NCBI RefSeq assembly: GCF_012328925.1
Contig: NZ_JAAXLS010000032.1
Span: forward strand, 1-64,000
Direction of reading: 5' to 3'
Origin: Amycolatopsis acididurans
GTDB taxonomy: Bacteria; Actinomycetota; Actinomycetes; Mycobacteriales; Pseudonocardiaceae
DNA: 64,000 bases
Below are positions 43,059-51,949 of this stretch, piece after piece. The first letter of the stretch is position 1; each line of letters begins with the position of its first letter. The position numbers and the translations under genes were made by a program. The notes under the pieces were generated by a model. It worked only from the letters and a program-made list of their open reading frames with translations, had not been told where the DNA came from and did not search any database.

Positions 43059-43392
43059 GTGCAAGTGATCTTCTACCCGCGCCGCGGTGGCGGCAGCCGC
43101 GCGATCCTGCATCGCGCGGACGGCGTCGTACTCGAACTCCAGTCCTACGACCGGAAATGGCGGGTCCCGCACGATCTCGCGCACGCGGTAACGGAACGCC
43201 GCCTCCGACTGCGCCGGCGCTGTCCGGGCTGGAGCCCACGCCGCGGCGGAACTCACCTCGCTCGTGAAGCGGTGGGCCCGGCTGGAACCCGGCGAAGGCC
43301 TGGAGCTCGACTGGCCGGAGCGGCTCACCGCATCCGGCGCAGCCGCACGATCAACTCCTCGACGCCGTCCGGTGCGCCGTCGAGGCCGATGA
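43059..43392 (+). pseudogene. Decayed conserved actinobacterial gene (frameshift and internal deletion)
   Basis: From GTG 43059 one frame gives MQVIFYPRRGGGSRAILHRA and then DGVVLELQSYDRKWRVPHDL and AHAVTERRL, a strongly conserved-looking N terminus of a small actinobacterial family I recall as about 190 residues long. At about 43200 this frame turns into low-complexity Arg-rich sequence. Another frame takes over with AAAELTSLVKRWARLEPGEG and LELDWPERL, which looks like the C terminus, ending at 43390-43392. The middle is missing. An internal deletion with frameshift is the simplest explanation. The 3' end overlaps the convergent DUF167 gene. Confidence 0.6.
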
Positions 43393-43597
43393 TCTTGTCG
43401 CGGCCGCGTTCGCCGCGCAGCACCACGACATCCCGCGCCCGCACGCCGAGCGCCTTCGCCAGCACCTGCCGCACCGCCTCGTTCGCCTTGCCTTCGACCG
43501 CTGGCGCCTTGACCGCCACGATCAGCGCGCCCGCGTGATCGCCGCCCACGGCGTCGCGTTTCGCGCCGGGCTTGACCCGGACCGGGAACCGGATCAC
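43325..43597 (-). CDS. DUF167 (YggU-family) protein
   Basis: The 90-residue protein has RVKPGAKRDAVGGDHAGALI, VEGKANEAVRQVLAKALGV and the terminal GLDGAPDGVEELI, matching DUF167/YggU. The GTG at 43597 overlaps the upstream regulator stop by 4 bp. Function is unknown; the family is widespread, and in many genomes lies near division genes. It is transcribed with the ArsR-type regulator. Confidence 0.9.
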   Translation of the reverse strand: MIRFPVRVKPGAKRDAVGGDHAGALIVAVKAPAVEGKANEAVRQVLAKALGVRARDVVVLRGERGRDKIIGLDGAPDGVEELIVRLRRMR

Positions 43598-44262
43598 GCC
43601 GAAAGATCCGCGCCGAGCCGGGCGAACGGCTCCCTCCGGTGCACCCGCACCGCCCGGTCCGGCTCCCTGCTCACCCAGCCCGCCTCGACGGCGTGCGCGA
43701 GCAGCGCGGCGGGCAGCGCCCCGCCGAAATGCTCCCGCCGCTCCGTCCAGTCGAGGCAGTCGCGCAGCAACGGGCGCCGTCCGCCCGCGGGAACCGGCAC
43801 GCCGAGCCCGGTCAGCACGTCGTGGCCGCGGGCGGTGAGCGTCAGCCCGGCCTCGACGGCGACGAGACCGGTACGCACCATGCCGTCGCGGATCGCGACG
43901 CCCACCGTGCCGGCGAGGTGGTCGTAGCAGGTACGGGCATAGGCCAGCCGCCGCGCCCGCAGCGAGGCCTTCAGCCCGGTGGCCGGCCGCTGCTCGGCGT
44001 GCTGCGCGAGATGCTCGATGAGCTCGGCGACGCGCGGATCGGCCAGCCGCACGTAGCTGTGCCGTCCCTGGCGCGCCCCGGTCACGAAGCCGGACTCCCG
44101 CAGCCGCGTGACGTGCTCGCTCGCGGTCGAGGGCCCGACCCCGGCGGCGCGGGCCAGCTCGCCGATGGTCCACGCGCGCCCGTCGAGCAGTGCGAGGCAC
44201 ATCTTCGCCCGGCTGGGCTCGGCCAGCACCGCGGCGACGTCGGCCAGTGCGACGGTTTCCAT
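43594..44262 (-). CDS. ArsR-type regulator of the adjacent MFS exporter (module 1)
   Basis: The 222-residue protein has an N-terminal winged helix (VAAVLAEPSRAKMCLALLDG; IGELARAAGVGPSTASEHVT; RQGRHSYVRLAD). A C-terminal domain of about 120 residues contains YARTCYDHLAGTVGVAI and RPLLRDCLDWTERREHFGGA, the latter probably a ligand-sensing part. The ATG at 44262 has GGAG upstream. It is divergent from the MFS gene at 44329, a standard local-repressor layout. A paralog with the same architecture is at 51950. Confidence 0.88.
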   Translation of the reverse strand: METVALADVAAVLAEPSRAKMCLALLDGRAWTIGELARAAGVGPSTASEHVTRLRESGFVTGARQGRHSYVRLADPRVAELIEHLAQHAEQRPATGLKASLRARRLAYARTCYDHLAGTVGVAIRDGMVRTGLVAVEAGLTLTARGHDVLTGLGVPVPAGGRRPLLRDCLDWTERREHFGGALPAALLAHAVEAGWVSREPDRAVRVHRREPFARLGADLSA

Positions 44263-44328
44263 GCACTCCACCGTAAGGCGGCAACAGTTCGGCCGCTGCC
44301 GACACGTCCGGTACCTAGCGTCGGAGAC

Positions 44329-45672
44329 GTGACACGGCAACTCACCCTCATCTCGCTCTGCCTCGGCCTGTTCCTGGCCCAGACCGACACCACGGCGGTG
44401 AACCTCGCGCTGCCTTCGATGGCCCGTGAGCTGAGCACTCAGCAGTGGGTGATGGACGCCTACCACCTGGCGTTCGCCGCGCTGCTGCTCACCGGCGGCA
44501 CGCTCGGGGACCGGTTCGGCAGGCGGCGGTTGTTCCGCATCGGGCTCGCGCTGTTCGTCGCCGGGTCGGTGCTGTGCGCGCTGAGCCCGGCGCTGGTGGC
44601 CGGGCGCGCGGTGCAGGGCGCCGGCGCGGGACTCGCGATCCCGCAAAGCCTCGCGATCATGTCCGTGGTGTTCCGGCCCGGCCGCGAACGCGACCGCGCG
44701 ATGGCGGCGTGGTCGGCGGTCACCGGCATCGCGCTGGCCAGCGGGCCGCTCCTGGGCGGTCTGCTCGTGCAGAAGCTGGCCTGGCAGGACATCTTCTGGC
44801 TCAACGTTCCGCTCGGCCTCGCCGCGCTGGCGCTGACGTTCGCGGTCCCCGAATCCTCCGCCGGAACGGCGCGCGGACTCGATCCGGCCGGGCAGCTGCT
44901 CGGCATCGCGTTCCTCGCCACGCTCACCTACACCGTCATCGAGGGCGGGGTGCTGCCCGGCGTGCTCGCGGCCGTCAGCGGCGCCGCGTTCGTGCTCGTG
45001 GAGCGCCGCGAGCAGGCGATGCTGCCGCTGCACATGGTGCGCCGGGGGCAGGTGCCCGTCGCGGCCGTCGTCGCGCTGTGCATGACCTTCGGCATGTACG
45101 GGATGCTGCTGCTGGCCGGCATCGAGCTGCAACACGGCCAGGGCGCGCTGCGGGCCGGGCTGGAACTCCTGCCGATGCCGGTCGCGGTCGTGATCGGTTC
45201 CCCGCTCACCGGACGGCTGGTGACCCGCGTCGGGCCGCGCGTCCCGATGACCGCGGGCATGGCACTGCTGGCCGCCGGGCTCGGCGCGTTCGCCGTTACC
45301 GGGCTGCGCCAGCCGTGGCTGGAAATCGTGTTCGCGGTGCTCGGCGCCGGGCTCGCGCTCACCGCAGGCCCGGTCGTGGGGGTCGCGGTGAGCACCGTGC
45401 CCGCCGACCGGGCCGGTCTCGCCGGCGGGATCGCGAACCTGGCCCGCATGTTCGGCGCCGCGCTCGGGGTCGCCGTGCTCGGTGCCGTGCTGGCCCGCGC
45501 CGGCCTGCGGCCCGCGCTGGGCACGGGCGCGGCGGTCGAACTCGCCGGAGCGCTCGTCGCGGCGAAGGGGGTTCAGCCCAGGCGGCCGAGGAACGCCGAA
45601 GCCGTCGACACGGCAGGCTTGGACGAGCCCGAACCCAGCAACAGCACGGAGAACGCGACATCGCCACGGTAG
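44329..45672 (+). CDS. MFS multidrug-type exporter (module 1)
   Basis: The 447-residue DHA2-like transporter has about 13-14 membrane segments, starting LTLISLCLGLFLAQTDTTAV with ALPSMARELSTQQWVMDAYH, GGTLGDRFGRRR (motif A), AGRAVQGAGAGLAIPQSLAI and GIALASGPLLGGLL (motif C). The last ~30 residues (VQPRRPRNAEAVDTAGLDEP and on) are hydrophilic and run 100 bp into the convergent penicillin-binding-protein gene, so the original 3' end may have been lost. The GTG at 44329 has GGAG only two bases upstream. Confidence 0.87.
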   Translation: MTRQLTLISLCLGLFLAQTDTTAVNLALPSMARELSTQQWVMDAYHLAFAALLLTGGTLGDRFGRRRLFRIGLALFVAGSVLCALSPALVAGRAVQGAGAGLAIPQSLAIMSVVFRPGRERDRAMAAWSAVTGIALASGPLLGGLLVQKLAWQDIFWLNVPLGLAALALTFAVPESSAGTARGLDPAGQLLGIAFLATLTYTVIEGGVLPGVLAAVSGAAFVLVERREQAMLPLHMVRRGQVPVAAVVALCMTFGMYGMLLLAGIELQHGQGALRAGLELLPMPVAVVIGSPLTGRLVTRVGPRVPMTAGMALLAAGLGAFAVTGLRQPWLEIVFAVLGAGLALTAGPVVGVAVSTVPADRAGLAGGIANLARMFGAALGVAVLGAVLARAGLRPALGTGAAVELAGALVAAKGVQPRRPRNAEAVDTAGLDEPEPSNSTENATSPR

Positions 45673-47138
45673 CCGGCGAACCAGCCGTTGGCGTGGCTGC
45701 CGTCGCCGAACTGCGCCGTGCCGGTCTTGCCGTACACGGTCCCGCTGCCGGCCAGGCCCGTCGCGGTGCCGCCTGCGACGACCTCGCGCATCATCGCCCG
45801 CAGCGCACTGATCACCGCAGCCGGCGGGGCCTCGTAGCCCTGCGTCACCGTCGTCGGATGGCCCCCCACCAGCTGCGGGGTGACGGGTTCGCCCGCCGCG
45901 ACGGTCGCCGCCATCAGCGCCAGCCCGAACGGGCTGACCTGCACGGTGCCCTGGCCGATCGCGGACTCGACCTGGTCGGCCGCGCCCGTCGAGGCGGTCA
46001 CCGTGCCGGTCTCGGTGGTGATGCCCGGGATCGTGAAGTCCGCGTCGAGGCCGAACTCGCTCGCGGCCTTCGCCAGCCCGTCGGCAGGCAACTGGGCGCC
46101 CAGCTGCGCGAACGTGGTGTTGCACGAGTGCGCGAACGCCGAGTGCAGCGGCAGCGACGGGAAGGAGAACGACTCGTCGTTGGGGATGGTGCGCTGCCCG
46201 ATCTGCGCGGTGCCGGGACACGGCAGCACCGTGTTCGCCTCCGCCAGGCCGTGCTCCAGCACCGCCGCGGCGGTGGCGATCTTGAACGTGGAGCCCGGCG
46301 CGTACAGCCCGGTCAGCGGGTTGCCGTCGGTCGCACTCGCGTTCTGCGCCACCGCCAGGATGTCCCCGGTGGAGGGCTGGATGGCGACCAGCATCGCGGG
46401 CGTGGCGGCCGCGTCCACCGCCGCCTGCGCGGCATTCTGCACGCCGAGGCTCAGCGACGCCGTGGCCGGTCCCTTCGGAACGTCGCCTTCGCCGTAGAGC
46501 TTGTTCTCGTTGCCCGCGGCGTCGACGCCGACCACCGACCACGCCGTGGCCGCGGTAGCGACCAGCCTGCCGATGCCGGGCAGCACCAGCGGCGCGACCG
46601 CCGGGTCCACCGCCTTCGGCCCGCCCGCCTGCCAGTCCATCAGCGGGGTGCCGTCCCGGTCGGCCACGGCGGTGCCCGAGGCGGTGCGCACGGCCAGCCG
46701 GTCACCCGGCCCCAGCCCGGGGTGGATCGCGGCGGGCGTGAAGTGCACGCGCCAGCCGTCGCCGCCGTGCACCAGCGGCAGGTTCACCTCGTAGGACCAC
46801 ACGCGCGCCGTGCCGAGCGTCCACTTCGGACGGATCAGGGCGGACTCGCCCCGGACCACTTCCAGCGACGCCGAGAACGTCACCGGCGCCAGGCCCGCGC
46901 GGGCGGACCGGATCGCGGCCACGGCCTTCGCCGGATCATCGGTGAGCGCGCCCGCCGCCTGATCGTCGCCGGCCGACCAGGCCCGCACATAGCGCGTGAC
47001 GACGGCGCCCGCGTCCTCGTCGGCCGATGCCGGCGGGTTGCCGGATTCTCCCCGCAGCACCAGCAACGCCGCCACGATGATCGCGATCACCGTGGCGGCG
47101 CCCCCGGACAGCACCCAGCGTTTCGCCGTCGGCGACAC
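45573..47138 (-). CDS. Penicillin-binding protein (class B, MecA_N/NTF2-like N-domain)
   Basis: The 521-residue protein has one N-terminal membrane anchor (VIAIIVAALLVLRG), an NTF2-like domain (AGAVVTRYVRAWSAGDDQAA), a dimerisation segment and a transpeptidase domain. GLYAPGSTFKIATAAAVLEH carries the catalytic Ser and Lys, AHSCNTTFAQL the SxN and GTVYGKTGTAQFG the KTG triad. It cross-links peptidoglycan outside the membrane. I chose GTG 47138 with GGGGG six bases upstream. It lies between two exporter modules and 52 bp after ileS; the 3' end overlaps the MFS gene by 100 bp. Confidence 0.92.
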   Translation of the reverse strand: MSPTAKRWVLSGGAATVIAIIVAALLVLRGESGNPPASADEDAGAVVTRYVRAWSAGDDQAAGALTDDPAKAVAAIRSARAGLAPVTFSASLEVVRGESALIRPKWTLGTARVWSYEVNLPLVHGGDGWRVHFTPAAIHPGLGPGDRLAVRTASGTAVADRDGTPLMDWQAGGPKAVDPAVAPLVLPGIGRLVATAATAWSVVGVDAAGNENKLYGEGDVPKGPATASLSLGVQNAAQAAVDAAATPAMLVAIQPSTGDILAVAQNASATDGNPLTGLYAPGSTFKIATAAAVLEHGLAEANTVLPCPGTAQIGQRTIPNDESFSFPSLPLHSAFAHSCNTTFAQLGAQLPADGLAKAASEFGLDADFTIPGITTETGTVTASTGAADQVESAIGQGTVQVSPFGLALMAATVAAGEPVTPQLVGGHPTTVTQGYEAPPAAVISALRAMMREVVAGGTATGLAGSGTVYGKTGTAQFGDGSHANGWFAGYRGDVAFSVLLLGSGSSKPAVSTASAFLGRLG

Positions 47139-47190
47139 GATCAACCCCCCGGTCCGGTTTGCCGGTTAATCGATCACCGAGGGCGGTTTG

Positions 47191-50100
47191 TTACGACTTG
47201 CCGACCCGCACCCGCACCTTGGTGCCCTCGCCGACCGTGCCGTCGAACCCGTCCTCGGCCTGGCCGTAGGACACCGATTCCGCGAGCGTCTCACCGGCGA
47301 TGAACTTCTCGTGCTCCTTCGCCGCGGCCACGACGTCCTCCGGCGCGTCCACGGTCAGCTCGATGCGGTCCGCGACGTCGAGGCCCGCGTCGCGGCGCGC
47401 CTGCTGCACGACCCGCACCAGGTCCCGCGCCAGGCCCTCGGCGGCCAGCTCCGGCGTGACGCCGGTGTCCAGCAGCACCAGGCCCGAGCCCTCGGGCAGC
47501 TCGATCGCCGCCCCGGAGTCCTTGGCCACCAGCCGGCGCTCGTACTCGGCGTCGAGCAGTTCGATACCGGCAGCGACCACCGCGCCCTCCGGCGAGACCG
47601 ACCACTCCCCCGCCTTCACGGCCTTGATCACCTTCTGCACGTCCTTGCCGAGCCGGGGCCCGGCGGCACGCGCGTTGACCGCGACCTCGAAACCGCCGTG
47701 CGCGGCCACGTCCGTGGTCAGCTCGACGGTCTTGACGTTGACCTCGTCGGCGATGAGATCGGTGAAGGGCCGCAACGCCTCCGCGTCCTGCGCCGCGACG
47801 AGCAGTGTGGCCAGCGGCAGCCGCACGCGCAGTTTGTTGGACTTGCGCAGGGACAGCGCGGACGAGCACACCTGGCGCACCCGGTCCATCGCGCGCACCA
47901 GCGCCGCGTCCGCGGGCAGCTCGTCCACCAGCGGCCAGTCGGCCAGGTGCACCGAACGTTCGCCGGTGAGCCCGCGCCACACCGCTTCGGTGGTCAGCGG
48001 CAGCAGCGGCGCGGTGGTGCGGCAGACGACCTCCAGCACCGTGTGCAGCGTGTCGATCGCGTCCTGCTCGCCCGCCCAGAACCGGTCCCGCGAACGGCGC
48101 ACGTACCAGTTCGTGAGCACCTCGAGGAAATCACGCACGCTCTGGCAGGCACCGGCGATGTCGCACACGTCCAAACCGGACTGGACGTCGGTGACCAGCT
48201 CGTTGGTCTTGGCCAGGATGTAGCGGTCCAGCACGTGCGTGGAATCCGTGCGCCAGTGCCCGGCCTTACCGTCGGCGTTGGCGTAGAGAGCGAGGAAGTA
48301 GTAGGAGTTCCACAGCGGAAGCACGGCCTGGCGCACCGCGTCCCGGATGCCCTTGTCGGTGACGATCAGGTTGCCACCGCGCAGGATCGGGCTCGCCATG
48401 AGGTACCAGCGCATCGCGTCCGAGCCATCGCGCTCGAAGACCTCGTTGACGTCGGGGTAGTTGCGCAGCGACTTGGACATCTTCTGCCCGTCCGAGCCGA
48501 GCACGATGCCGTGCGAGACGCACATGGTGAACGCGGGCCGGTCGAACAACGCCGTCGCCAGCACGTGCAGCAGGTAGAACCAGCCGCGGGTCTGCCCGAT
48601 GTACTCGACGATGAAGTCGCTCGGGTAGTGGTGCTCGAACCAGTCCGCGTTCTCGAACGGGTAATGCACCTGGGCGTAGGGCATCGAGCCCGAGTCGAAC
48701 CACACGTCGAACACGTCGGCGATCCGGCGCATCGTGGACTTGCCGGTGGGGTCGTCCGGGTTGGGCCGGGTCAGTTCGTCGATGTAGGGGCGGTGCAGAT
48801 CCGTGGGCCGCACGCCGAAATCACGCTCCAGCTCGTCCAGGGAGCCGTACACGTCGATACGCGGGAACTCGGGGTTGTCCGAAACCCACACCGGGATGGG
48901 GGTGCCCCAGTACCGGTTGCGCGAGACCGACCAGTCGCGGGCGCCTTCGAGCCACTTGCCGAACTGGCCGTCCTTGACGTGCTCCGGGTACCAGGTGATC
49001 TGCTGGTTCAGCTCGACCATCCGGTCCTTGAACTCGGTGACCTTGACGAACCACGACGACACCGCGCGGTAGATGAGCGGGTTGCGGCAGCGCCAGCAGT
49101 GCGGGTAGGAGTGCTCGTAGGTCTCGTGCCGCAGCAGCACCGCGCCCTGCTGCGCCGCGGAACCCGTGCCGTTCTTCAGATCCCGGATGATGTTGGGGTT
49201 CGCGTCGAACACCTGCTGGCCCTCGTAGTCGGGCACGGTGGCGTCGAAGCGGCCGCGGACGTCGACCGGCGTGACCGGCACGATGCCGAGTTCGTCGCAG
49301 GCGGCCTTGTCGTCCTCACCGTAGGCGGGCGACATGTGCACCACGCCGGTGCCGTCGTCGGTGGTGACGAAGTCGGCGAGCAGGATCTGGTGCGAGTGCG
49401 GGTTGCCCACGAAGTACGGGAACGGCGGCGCGTAGGTGAGCCCCTTGAGCGCGCTTCCCTTGTGGCGCTCCAGGATCGCGGGTTCCTCGCCCAGTTCCTT
49501 CGCGTAGGCGGCGAGGCGGTTCTCGGCGAGCACGAACCGCGTGCCGTCGGCCTCCACGACGACGTAGTCCACATCCGGGTGCACTGCGGCGGCCTGGTTG
49601 GACGGCAGCGTCCACGGGGTGGTCGTCCACACCAGCAGGTAGGCGCCGTCCAGATTGTTTCCGTTGTCCTGCAAGCGGAATCCGACCGTGACCGCCGGGT
49701 CCTGGCGGCTGGCGTAGGTGTCGTCGTCCATCCGCAGCTCGTGGTTGGACAGTGGCGTCTCGTCGCGCCAGCAGTAGGGCAGCACGCGATAGCCCTCGTA
49801 GACCAGGCCCTTGTCCCACAGCTGTTTGAACGCCCAGATCACCGATTCCATGAAGGTGAGATCGAGCGTCTTGTAGTCGTGGTCGAAGTCGACCCAGCGC
49901 GCCTGCCGGGTGACGTACTCCCGCCACTCGTTCGTGTAGCGCAGCACCGACTCGCGGCAGGCGTCGTTGAACCTGGCGATACCCATTTCGTCGATCTGCG
50001 ACTTGTCGGTGATGCCCAGCTGCCGCTCGGCCTCCAGCTCGGCGGGCAGGCCGTGGGTGTCCCAGCCGAAGCGGCGCTCGACGCGGTGGCCACGCATGGT

Positions 50101-50358
50101 CTGGTAGCGGGGCACGATGTCCTTGACGTACCCGGTGAGCAGGTGACCGTAGTGCGGCAGGCCGTTGGCGAAGGGCGGGCCGTCGTAGAACACGAACTCG
50201 TTCGCGCCGTTCACGCCCGCGTCGCGCTGCTCGACCGAGGCACGGAAGGTCCGGTCGGACTCCCAGTAGGCCAGCACGCTCTTCTCCAGCTCGGGAAAAG
50301 ACGGCTGGGACGGGACCTGGCCAGGGGTCTGGCCGCCCAGCTGTGCCTTCGGGTACAT
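47191..50358 (-). CDS. ileS: Isoleucyl-tRNA synthetase
   Basis: The 1055-residue class I synthetase charges tRNA-Ile. The HIGH-type motif is [11 protein letters not shown], the editing domain has [10 protein letters not shown], and KMSKS occurs in [18 protein letters not shown]; zinc-site CWRC is also visible. Length and order fit the eukaryote-like/actinobacterial IleS type. I chose the ATG at 50358 ([10 protein letters not shown]) since the T-box leader ends right before it. Expression is probably controlled by that T-box. Confidence 0.97.
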   Translation of the reverse strand: MYPKAQLGGQTPGQVPSQPSFPELEKSVLAYWESDRTFRASVEQRDAGVNGANEFVFYDGPPFANGLPHYGHLLTGYVKDIVPRYQTMRGHRVERRFGWDTHGLPAELEAERQLGITDKSQIDEMGIARFNDACRESVLRYTNEWREYVTRQARWVDFDHDYKTLDLTFMESVIWAFKQLWDKGLVYEGYRVLPYCWRDETPLSNHELRMDDDTYASRQDPAVTVGFRLQDNGNNLDGAYLLVWTTTPWTLPSNQAAAVHPDVDYVVVEADGTRFVLAENRLAAYAKELGEEPAILERHKGSALKGLTYAPPFPYFVGNPHSHQILLADFVTTDDGTGVVHMSPAYGEDDKAACDELGIVPVTPVDVRGRFDATVPDYEGQQVFDANPNIIRDLKNGTGSAAQQGAVLLRHETYEHSYPHCWRCRNPLIYRAVSSWFVKVTEFKDRMVELNQQITWYPEHVKDGQFGKWLEGARDWSVSRNRYWGTPIPVWVSDNPEFPRIDVYGSLDELERDFGVRPTDLHRPYIDELTRPNPDDPTGKSTMRRIADVFDVWFDSGSMPYAQVHYPFENADWFEHHYPSDFIVEYIGQTRGWFYLLHVLATALFDRPAFTMCVSHGIVLGSDGQKMSKSLRNYPDVNEVFERDGSDAMRWYLMASPILRGGNLIVTDKGIRDAVRQAVLPLWNSYYFLALYANADGKAGHWRTDSTHVLDRYILAKTNELVTDVQSGLDVCDIAGACQSVRDFLEVLTNWYVRRSRDRFWAGEQDAIDTLHTVLEVVCRTTAPLLPLTTEAVWRGLTGERSVHLADWPLVDELPADAALVRAMDRVRQVCSSALSLRKSNKLRVRLPLATLLVAAQDAEALRPFTDLIADEVNVKTVELTTDVAAHGGFEVAVNARAAGPRLGKDVQKVIKAVKAGEWSVSPEGAVVAAGIELLDAEYERRLVAKDSGAAIELPEGSGLVLLDTGVTPELAAEGLARDLVRVVQQARRDAGLDVADRIELTVDAPEDVVAAAKEHEKFIAGETLAESVSYGQAEDGFDGTVGEGTKVRVRVGKS

Positions 50359-50369
50359 CGGTGCGCTCC

Positions 50370-50572
50370 TCGCGGTTCCTCGTAAAGACCTGGCAGTCGT
50401 TACGGGGACGACACGCGCTGCTCGCGCGTTCCGCGGTACCACCCCGCTTGCCCGCAACCGCGGGCCGCTCGTTGAAAGGCTGTGACGGGCCAGTCCCGTC
50501 CGGTTCTACTGAGGCTCACGCCCGTTCTTCCGGAGGCTCCCCGGTGATGGCCGGATCGGCGCCTTGTGCGTT
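50370..50572 (-). promoter_or_regulatory. Isoleucine T-box leader (ultrashort stem I type)
   Basis: Read from 50572 leftward, the leader has an isoleucine ATC specifier (50548-50546) in a short stem (CATCACCGGGGAGCC, then CCGGAAGAACGG), then AGTAGAACCGGACGGG (50510-50495) and the T-box element GGGGTGGTACCGCGG (50445-50431) that pairs with the tRNA acceptor end. No intrinsic terminator follows; instead CGCGAGGAGCG around the ileS ribosome site can pair with upstream CGCG-rich sequence, as in translational actinobacterial ileS T-boxes. Confidence 0.92.
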
Positions 50573-50577
50573 CCAGG

Positions 50578-51885
50578 TTAGCGCACCGTGCCAGCGGTTA
50601 TCGCGATGGCCACCACCCACAGCGCGGCGCCCAGCACGCCGACGGTGTGCATGCCGGCGACGAACGCGTCGTGCCGCACCGGTTCCCCCACGATCGTGCC
50701 GAGCACGGCCACGCCGATCGAACCGGACGCCTGCCGCGCGGTGTTGTTGACCCCGCTGGCCACCCCCGCGCGCTCGCCGGGCACCCCGCCGACGGCGGCC
50801 GCCACCACCGCCGCGGTCAGCAGGCCCATGCCAAGGCCCAGCCCCGCCCAGGTCGGCACGAACGTGCCGTAGCCGGTGCCCGGGCCCACACGCAGCAGGT
50901 TGAGCATCGAGACGGCACCGGCGGCCAGCCCCGCGATCATCAGCGGGCGTGGCCCGAACCGCCCGGTGAGCCGGCCGGTGACCGGCGCGAGCACCGCCAG
51001 CGGCAGGAATCCCGGCAGCATCAGCACGGCCGCCGCCAGCGGCGCGTGGCCCAGCACTCCCTGCAGGTACAGCGTGAGCACGAGAATCGTGCCCTGCCCG
51101 ACGAAATTCATCGCCCCCGCGACCAGATTGGCGCCCACGAACTGGCGCGAGCGCAGCAGTTCGGGCGGCAACATCGGATCGGTGGCCCGGCGCTCCACGA
51201 CGGCGAAGGCCGCGACGGCCACCACGGCGACGGCGGCCGCGGCCGGCATCCGCTCGATCACGCCGAACACCACCGCCGCCAGCGCCACCGCCGCGGTGAG
51301 GGCGCCACCGAGGTCGACCCGGCGGCCCGTCCGGCCGCTGCGCGGCACCACCCGCAGGCAGGCGAGGATCGCCAGCGCCACCAGCGGCGGGTTGATCCAG
51401 AACAGCGAACGCCATCCGGCGAGGCCCACCAGCAGACCGCCGAGCAGCGGCCCGGCGGGCAGCGCCAGCGCCGACACCCCGGCCCACACGCCCAGCGCGC
51501 GGGCCTGCTCGCGGCGTTCCGGGAAGGTCCGGGTGATCACGGCGAGCGTGCCGGGCAGCAGCAAAGCCGCACCGATCCCTTGCAGGACACGGAATCCGAT
51601 GAGCAAATCGATCGAGGGCGCCAGCGCGCACCCGGCGGAGGCGACGCCGAACGCGGCGAACCCGCTCATCACCACCCGCCGGTGCCCGAACGCGTCGCCG
51701 ATCGCGCCGCCGCTCAGCAGCAGCGAGGCCAGCACCACCGTGTAGGCGTCGATGATCCACTGCAGCGAGGACAGCGCCGCGTGCAGCTGGCCGCCGATGG
51801 CCGGCAGCGCGATGTTGACGACGGTGACGTCGAGCTGCACCAGGAACATCCCGGCGCACATGGTGAGCAGGGTGGCGGTTCTCAT
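50578..51885 (-). CDS. MFS multidrug-type exporter (module 2)
   Basis: The 435-residue DHA2-like transporter starts MRTATLLTMCAGMFLVQLDV and has VVNIALPAIGGQLHAALSSL, GGAIGDAFGHRRVV (motif A), FRVLQGIGAALLLPGTLAVI and ALPAGPLLGGLL (motif C), with about 13-14 membrane segments. The ATG at 51885 lies two bases after GGGG; the longer frame upstream runs into the divergent regulator and is not credible. The ArsR-type gene at 51950 and the 16-bp palindrome between them make a local efflux module. Drug specificity unknown. Confidence 0.9.
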   Translation of the reverse strand: MRTATLLTMCAGMFLVQLDVTVVNIALPAIGGQLHAALSSLQWIIDAYTVVLASLLLSGGAIGDAFGHRRVVMSGFAAFGVASAGCALAPSIDLLIGFRVLQGIGAALLLPGTLAVITRTFPERREQARALGVWAGVSALALPAGPLLGGLLVGLAGWRSLFWINPPLVALAILACLRVVPRSGRTGRRVDLGGALTAAVALAAVVFGVIERMPAAAAVAVVAVAAFAVVERRATDPMLPPELLRSRQFVGANLVAGAMNFVGQGTILVLTLYLQGVLGHAPLAAAVLMLPGFLPLAVLAPVTGRLTGRFGPRPLMIAGLAAGAVSMLNLLRVGPGTGYGTFVPTWAGLGLGMGLLTAAVVAAAVGGVPGERAGVASGVNNTARQASGSIGVAVLGTIVGEPVRHDAFVAGMHTVGVLGAALWVVAIAITAGTVR

Positions 51886-51909
51886 GTCCCCAGCAGACCC
51901 CGGAAACGG

Positions 51910-51925
51910 TTCCAGCGCGCTGGAA
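51910..51925. promoter_or_regulatory. Palindromic operator between ArsR and MFS genes (module 2)
   Basis: TTCCAGCGCGCTGGAA is a perfect 16-bp palindrome in the 64-bp interval between the divergent exporter (start 51885) and regulator (start 51950). Its position would block both promoters, as expected for an autoregulated local repressor. Confidence 0.7.
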
Positions 51926-51949
51926 GCGTGCCGGGTGCATCCTTGAGGC

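Noticed and set aside
43070-43095. GGGTAG on the minus strand near 43070 as a sigma-B-type promoter for the antiporter
   Set aside because: The -35 position is only GGCT, the motif lies inside the decayed coding sequence and is about 150 bp from the antiporter start.
47188-50385. Open frame of 1065 codons on the plus strand across ileS
   Set aside because: The minus strand encodes a complete IleS with HIGH and KMSKS motifs; the plus frame has only low-complexity Arg/Val/His sequence.
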